A stretch of DNA of 46,721 nt from Bacillota bacterium (GTDB lineage: Bacteria; Bacillota; Clostridia; Acetivibrionales; DSM-1351): NCBI GenBank assembly GCA_023441625.1, contig JAEZOA010000084.1, positions 1 to 46,721 on the forward strand, given 5' to 3'. Position 1 is the stretch's first letter. Every line of letters starts with the position of its first letter. A model generated the notes under the pieces. That model had not been told where the DNA came from. It did not search any database and worked only from the letters and a program-made list of their open reading frames with translations. Below, piece after piece: positions 41,952 to 46,721 of this stretch. The position numbers and the translations under genes are program-made.

Positions 41952-43446
41952 AGTTAAAAGAAGAATTTTGAGTATTACCATTCAGGGGAAATTAATCGCG
42001 CTTTTTATTGCTACTTCGATAATTATATTAACTGTCAATATCTTTATGTACTTTAATATCAATGTAATGGTTAATCAGCTAGAACGGGTATATGTGGCGA
42101 ATATCAGCTTAAATGAACTTGCTGACACACTAGCAGATGTACATACCAGCCTCACTGATTATCTAAATACAAGAACATCAGACTCCATTGAAAATTATTA
42201 TCGATATGAACAGGATTACGCTAATCTCATTAGTAATACAAGTGATGAGAAAACTAATAGTCCTATGAATATTATGGCAAGAAATATAAAAGAAATGTCT
42301 GAAGAGTATTTAAAAATAACAAATCAAGCCATTGAGGCCAAACGTGGACGAAATGTCGAAAAATATAAAGTGCATTACGAAAATGCTACAGAGTTATATG
42401 ATTATATAAATGTATATATTTATAGTCTAAACAATGAACAGTTTAAAGACAATTCTTCAAACTATAAAACACTTGTGAATTCTCTCCATTATATTGAAAC
42501 AATTAGCATCATAGTTATGATATTGGTTGCGTTTAGCAGTGTTGTTTTGATTATTCTTGTAACAAGAACTATTACAAACCCTTTGAAGGTTTTAGCAAGT
42601 ACAGCAAATCAGGTGGCTCGCGGAAACTTTGAAGTTGAGTTAGTTAAAGTTTCTACTAAAGATGAAGTAGGTGTTGTAAGTACTGCTTTTAATAAAATGG
42701 TTGTTAGTATTCAAGAATACATTGAAAAACTCAAAGATGGCATGAATAAGGAGCGCGAAATGGAAGAAAAGGAGCTGCTCATGGAAACCCATCTTAAGGA
42801 TGCACAACTTAAATATCTTCAGGCACAGATTAATCCACATTTTTTGTTTAATACTTTAAATGCTGGTGCGCAGTTAGCCATGATCGAAGGCGATGATAAA
42901 ACCTATGAATATGTGCAGCATGTGGCGGATTTTTTTCGATATAATGTGAGAAAAAATAATGATACAGTAACGCTAGAAGAAGAAATAGAATTAGTAGACA
43001 ATTATATTTACATTCTAAATGTCCGCTTTTCGGGGAAAATTCATTTTAAAAAATATATTGAAGATAAATATCTAAAAATACGTGTGCCAAGTATGATTTT
43101 ACAGCCAATTGTTGAAAATAGTATAAATTATGGAATTAGAGACATTGATTGGCAGGGACTGATTGAATTATCAGTTTATAGCATAGAAAATAATGTTTGT
43201 ATCAGCATTAAGGATAATGGAATTGGCATGTCTCAGGAATTAATTGATAAGGTTATTCATAGTAAGTTAAAAATGGTCCATTTGTCCAAAGATTCTAATG
43301 GAGTAGGTCTTAATAATGTTATTGGCCGACTGCGGCTGCTTTATCAACATGAAGATGTATTTAATATAATTAGTGAAGGAGAAAATCAAGGGACAGAAGT
43401 TTTGATATATATACCTTATGACATAGGAGATGGCTCAGATGTATAA
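41932..43446 (+). CDS. LytS/YesM-type sensor histidine kinase
   Basis: A 504-residue kinase. It has TM1 (about 17-38), an extracellular helical domain (about 39-185), TM2 (about 187-210), HAMP (about 211-265), a His_kinase domain with H303 (INPHFLFNTLN), and HATPase with LQPIVENSINYG and DNGIGM. The extracellular part lacks a known ligand pocket, consistent with reading the state of a separate binding protein. Overlap with the upstream sensor gene (20 bases) and downstream regulator gene (8 bases) implies tightly coupled expression of the three. Confidence 0.92.
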   Translation: MNQLMSRVKRRILSITIQGKLIALFIATSIIILTVNIFMYFNINVMVNQLERVYVANISLNELADTLADVHTSLTDYLNTRTSDSIENYYRYEQDYANLISNTSDEKTNSPMNIMARNIKEMSEEYLKITNQAIEAKRGRNVEKYKVHYENATELYDYINVYIYSLNNEQFKDNSSNYKTLVNSLHYIETISIIVMILVAFSSVVLIILVTRTITNPLKVLASTANQVARGNFEVELVKVSTKDEVGVVSTAFNKMVVSIQEYIEKLKDGMNKEREMEEKELLMETHLKDAQLKYLQAQINPHFLFNTLNAGAQLAMIEGDDKTYEYVQHVADFFRYNVRKNNDTVTLEEEIELVDNYIYILNVRFSGKIHFKKYIEDKYLKIRVPSMILQPIVENSINYGIRDIDWQGLIELSVYSIENNVCISIKDNGIGMSQELIDKVIHSKLKMVHLSKDSNGVGLNNVIGRLRLLYQHEDVFNIISEGENQGTEVLIYIPYDIGDGSDV

Positions 43447-45037
43447 AATAATGCTAGCTGATGACGAAGGAATTGTGATTGACTCTCTGCGCTTTATCAT
43501 TGGAAAAGAATTTGGCAAACAGTGTATTATAGAATCAGCTCAAACTGGTCGCAGTGTCGTAGAATTAGCAGAGAACTTCAGACCTGATATCGCATTTATG
43601 GATATTCAGATGCCTGGAATCAATGGAATTGAAGCAATAAAAGAAATGAAAGAAATTTATTCTAATACCATTTTTATAATTATGTCGGCTTATGATAAAT
43701 TTGATTATGCACAAGATGCCATTAATTTAGGGGTCTTGGAATACTTAAATAAGCCAGTAGCGAGAACGAAAATTATTCAGGTTATAAAACGAGCTATAGA
43801 TATTATTGAAAAGGAGAGGGAAAAAAGAAGCAGAGATTTAATTATTCGAGAGAAATTGGAAACAGTCATACCAATTATTGAAAATGGTCTAATTAACAAC
43901 ATATTATTTAATGAATATTTTAGAGAAGACGTTGAAAATTACAAAGAGCTCCTTGGCATAAAAGAAAATAGTGGCTATATCATTGCACTTATAAGTGGAG
44001 AAGAGCAAGTCGGAAATCATATGACAAATGCTGTTGGTACAAGTGTTCATATACAGAACAATTATGGTATAATTCGAGAAATTGTAAAAAGCTATTTTCA
44101 ATGCATTGTTGGTTATGCTATGGCTAATAAAATAGCTGTTTTTGTGCCAACAAACCAGTTTGCCATGGGGTACAATGATCGAATTGAATTGATTAATAAG
44201 TCTAGAGAATTGGTTCTGATGCTAAGAAAACGTTTAAATGTAAGTTTTCGTATAGGTATTGGATCAGTTCACAATATTAATGAGGCAATGGAATCCTATA
44301 ATGAAGCTCTCAGCACATTAGTTCATACAACTACAATGGTAGCTCATGTGGATGATATGGCAATCAACTGTGATTATGAAGATAATTATCCAGTTGAATA
44401 TGAAAAAGCTGTTTTTGAGAGTACAGAGGCAGGAGACTTAAATGGAGCTGTAATGTCAGCTAATCATTTCTTTGACTGGATGATATCTAACTATTCTGAC
44501 CATATCATGGATATTAAATTGAAAGTGTTGGAATTTATTCTATGGAGTGAACACATTGTTTACGAAAGCGGTGGTATAACCTATGAGTTCCTCTCTAGAC
44601 AGGATTATCTTCCAACTCTGTTGAAAATCAATGATATGGAGGGCATCCGCAATTGGTTTATTGAAAAAATAAGATTATGCTGCTTAAATATGATAAGTAA
44701 AAAGAAAGATCGATCTACTAACGTTATTGCAAAAGCCAAAGCATATATTAACCTTAATTACAATAAAGCCATATCTCTTGATGATGTATCAAGAGAAGTT
44801 GACATTAGTCCATACTACTTTAGTAAGATTTTTAAAGAAGAAACAGGAGTAAATTTTATTGATTATTTAACAAACATTCGTATTGATAAAGCCAAAGCTC
44901 TATTAGCAAATTCAGATTTAAGTATGAAGGAGATATGTGGGAAAGTCGGTTATTCAGATCCAAATTACTTTAGCCGATCTTTTAAGAAAAACGTAGGGGT
45001 AACTCCAACAGATTATAAAGAAAGAAAGAAGGGTTAA
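43439..45037 (+). CDS. YesN-type response regulator with AraC DNA-binding domain
   Basis: A 532-residue regulator. The receiver domain carries DDE near the N terminus, D55 (IAFMDIQMPG) and K about 105 (LNKPVA). A long middle region follows, and the C-terminal AraC helix-turn-helix pair spans about residues 430-530 (ISLDDVSREVDISPYYFSKI, CGKVGYSDPNYFSRSFKK and GVTPTDYKER). It is expected to activate the sugar transport operon that begins at the end of the window. ATG 43439 is preferred to ATG 43430, because AGGAG at 43425-43429 leaves room only for the later start. Confidence 0.92.
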   Translation: MYKIMLADDEGIVIDSLRFIIGKEFGKQCIIESAQTGRSVVELAENFRPDIAFMDIQMPGINGIEAIKEMKEIYSNTIFIIMSAYDKFDYAQDAINLGVLEYLNKPVARTKIIQVIKRAIDIIEKEREKRSRDLIIREKLETVIPIIENGLINNILFNEYFREDVENYKELLGIKENSGYIIALISGEEQVGNHMTNAVGTSVHIQNNYGIIREIVKSYFQCIVGYAMANKIAVFVPTNQFAMGYNDRIELINKSRELVLMLRKRLNVSFRIGIGSVHNINEAMESYNEALSTLVHTTTMVAHVDDMAINCDYEDNYPVEYEKAVFESTEAGDLNGAVMSANHFFDWMISNYSDHIMDIKLKVLEFILWSEHIVYESGGITYEFLSRQDYLPTLLKINDMEGIRNWFIEKIRLCCLNMISKKKDRSTNVIAKAKAYINLNYNKAISLDDVSREVDISPYYFSKIFKEETGVNFIDYLTNIRIDKAKALLANSDLSMKEICGKVGYSDPNYFSRSFKKNVGVTPTDYKERKKG

Positions 45038-45042
45038 CCATT

Positions 45043-46107
45043 ATGAAAATGAGTGGAAAGAGAATAATTCTGATTTCGATAGCACTCTTGACTTTGGCAT
45101 TTCCTTTAACTGCATGCAATCAAACAGATACTAAAATTGTGGATAATGAACTGGTCAAAGAAGATAAAATTCAGATTGGCATGTGTTTTGACTCCTTTGT
45201 CATAGAGCGGTGGCAGCTTGACAGGGATGTATTTGTTTCAACCGCAAAGGATTTGGGTGCACAAGTCAATGTGCAAAACGCGAATGGAGATGTTGACAAG
45301 CAGATAGAGCAAATAGAATACTTTATTAAAAAGAAAATAGATGCTCTAGTTATTATTCCGATTGATTCTGAAGCGGTTTCAGAAGTAGTGATAAAAGCCA
45401 AAGATTCCGGTATTAAAATAATTTGTTATGATCGTTTAATAACAAATGCCAATGCAGATTTATACATTTCCTTTGATAACGAAAAAGTAGGAATCATAAT
45501 GGCAGAAGCTCTGATTGAAGCAGGGCTTCCTAGAAAAAGTGTTGTGATGGTTTGCGGATCTCAAAAGGACAATAATGTATCACTTGTTAAGCAAGGATTC
45601 TGGAATGTTATGAATAATAATAGTATAAATATTCTAGATATTGCGTATGCAAATAGCTGGAAAGCAGATTTAGCTGCTTCTTATATCTATGACAAAATAG
45701 ATATAGTAAAAAGGGCAGATGCTATCATGTTTGGCAATGATGATTTAGCTACACAGGGTATCAGGGCATTATCTGAAAAAAGGCTGATTGATAACGTTAA
45801 AGTAGTGGGACAAGATGCAGACTTAGTTGCCTGTCAGCGAATAGTAGAGGGCACGCAACTGATGACTGTATACAAGCCGGTGGATAAGCTTGCAAAGCAG
45901 GCAGCAGAATATGCTATTAAACTTATACAGGGAGAAACGCTTGAACATATGGAAACCATTTATGATGGAACATATGATGTTCCCTATATTGCCCTTGAAC
46001 CAATTGCTGTGAATAAGGAAAATATGGATGAGATAATTATTGATAGTGGCTTTCATCTAAAGGAAGATGTGTATTTAAATGTTCCCCAATCAATACAAAC
46101 GAAATAA
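45043..46107 (+). CDS. Sugar-binding lipoprotein (XylF/Peripla_BP_4 type) within the sensing operon
   Basis: A 354-residue lipoprotein (lipobox LTAC near residue 25). The binding domain resembles D-xylose-binding XylF: IGMCFDSFVIERWQLDRDVF, NANGDVDKQIEQIEYFIKK, DALVIIPIDSEAV, CYDRLITNANADLYISFDN and VKVVGQDADLVACQ. It starts six bases after the regulator stop, so it belongs to the sensing operon rather than the transport operon. It is separated from the next binding-protein gene by a terminator and promoter. It may be a second sensor, or a transport protein recruited from a duplicated xylF. Confidence 0.87.
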   Translation: MKMSGKRIILISIALLTLAFPLTACNQTDTKIVDNELVKEDKIQIGMCFDSFVIERWQLDRDVFVSTAKDLGAQVNVQNANGDVDKQIEQIEYFIKKKIDALVIIPIDSEAVSEVVIKAKDSGIKIICYDRLITNANADLYISFDNEKVGIIMAEALIEAGLPRKSVVMVCGSQKDNNVSLVKQGFWNVMNNNSINILDIAYANSWKADLAASYIYDKIDIVKRADAIMFGNDDLATQGIRALSEKRLIDNVKVVGQDADLVACQRIVEGTQLMTVYKPVDKLAKQAAEYAIKLIQGETLEHMETIYDGTYDVPYIALEPIAVNKENMDEIIIDSGFHLKEDVYLNVPQSIQTK

Positions 46108-46163
46108 GTTGACTAAAGAGGCGTCTACATATATGTGTTTTAAAGTAAATAGGATTTTTTTGA

Positions 46164-46203
46164 AATAAAGCTAGCATATAAACAAATTTATGCTAGCTTT
46201 ATT
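46164..46203 (+). terminator. Rho-independent terminator after the sensing operon
   Basis: AATAAAGCTAGCATA (46164-46178) pairs perfectly over 15 bases with 46189-46203, followed by a T-rich tract. Confidence 0.85.
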
Positions 46204-46266
46204 CATATTTATTTTATTTACAAATAATGAAAATTTATAGAAAGTCGTAAATAAGTCCTAGATACA

Positions 46267-46295
46267 TTGTGTTATATTTAACTCATAAATAATAT
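46267..46295 (+). promoter_or_regulatory. Possible promoter of the terminal sugar-binding gene
   Basis: TTGTGT (46267-46272), 17 bases, TAATAT (46290-46295). The palindrome CCTAAA-A-TTTAGG (46300-46312) follows and overlaps the ribosome-binding region. Confidence 0.35.
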
Positions 46296-46324
46296 ATAAC
46301 CTAAAATTTAGGAGGAGGCTTATT

Positions 46325-46721
46325 ATGAAAAAAAGGTTAATAAGTTCGTTAGTTTGTTTATCTTTATTAGCAACATTATTTGTTGGATGTGGTAGCAATA
46401 CAAACAGTACAGATAGTGGTTCGAGTAATTCATCTGCTGCAGGAGACACTAAAGTTATTGGTGTTTCAATGCCTACTAAGGATTTGCAACGTTGGAATCA
46501 AGATGGTGAAAATATGGTGAAAGAATTAACTGCAGCTGGATATGAGGTTGATTTACAGTATGCAAATAATGAAGTTCAAACTCAGGTTAATCAGATTGAG
46601 AACATGATTGCAAAACCAGTTAGTTTATTAGTTATAGTTGCTATTGAAGGTGATTCACTTGGAACAGTTGTTGACCAAGCAAAGGAAAAGAATATTCCTG
46701 TTATAGCATATGACCGTTTAA
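46325..46721 (+). CDS. Sugar ABC importer binding lipoprotein, N-terminal part (runs off window)
   Basis: From ATG 46325 (with AGGAGGAGG upstream) 132 codons are open to the window end. The signal and lipobox (LFVGCGSN) are followed by a serine-rich linker, then VIGVSMPTKDLQRWNQDGE, YEVDLQYANNEVQTQVNQI, LLVIVAIEGDSLGTVV and IPVIAYDRL. These match the N-terminal lobe of ChvE/XylF-type multiple-sugar-binding proteins. The missing ATPase and permease (gguA/gguB or xylGH type) are expected just downstream. It is probably the transport target of the sensing system encoded immediately upstream. Confidence 0.88.
   Translation, partial: MKKRLISSLVCLSLLATLFVGCGSNTNSTDSGSSNSSAAGDTKVIGVSMPTKDLQRWNQDGENMVKELTAAGYEVDLQYANNEVQTQVNQIENMIAKPVSLLVIVAIEGDSLGTVVDQAKEKNIPVIAYDRL

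Overview
The window is AT-rich DNA with strong GGAGG-type ribosome binding sites, rubrerythrins, lipoprotein-type solute-binding proteins and many ABC transporters. This points to an anaerobic low-GC Firmicute of class Clostridia, possibly a plant-polysaccharide or gut Clostridium/Lachnospiraceae relative. That placement is inferred from gene content and style, not from a marker gene. No rRNA, tRNA, CRISPR array, prophage or intact insertion sequence was seen.

Layout. 1-2.8 kb: the 3' end of a type I restriction R subunit (hsdR), then an orphan larE. 2.9-9.9 kb, all minus strand: a secreted WG-repeat-like protein, a CymR-like Rrf2 regulator, a three-gene nitrate/sulfonate/taurine-type ABC importer, and a polysaccharide deacetylase with an M23 peptidase. 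10.2-17.4 kb, plus strand: a polar amino acid ABC importer whose permease and ATPase genes are separated by 50-bp tandem repeats, then a cupin-XRE regulator followed by potABCD. 17.5-25.4 kb: rubrerythrin, hemolysin III-like protein, a long-chain acyl-CoA synthetase behind a palindromic operator, an unknown membrane protein, two tiny ORFs, engB, a DUF445 protein and a reverse rubrerythrin. 25.6-31 kb: a large secreted transglutaminase-like protein, and a divergent AraC regulator/IlvD-type dehydratase pair.

31.1-40.5 kb: an orphan LytTR response regulator, a decayed small gene, and a cluster made of a secreted protein, two ABC exporters and a two-component system. The FtsX/MacB-like exporter pair looks inserted inside the other exporter's operon: a copy of the interrupted ATPase's C-terminal codons survives on the far side, overlapping the ABC-2 permease start codon. 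40.5-46.7 kb: a sugar-sensing cluster like the XylFII-LytS-YesN three-component system of solventogenic clostridia. It has a membrane-anchored sugar-binding protein, a LytS/YesM kinase, a YesN regulator, a further sugar-binding lipoprotein, and the start of a XylF/ChvE-like transport binding protein that runs off the window.

The strongest leads for something undescribed are: (1) the 50-bp repeats, each carrying a perfect alternative partner for one arm of the hairpin just upstream; (2) the exporter-into-exporter insertion; (3) the enlarged sugar-sensing cluster with repeated and palindromic motifs in its 0.5-kb leader; and (4) two well-formed operator palindromes, at the polyamine operon and the acyl-CoA synthetase. 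All calls come from reading the sequence. No database search or folding program was run.
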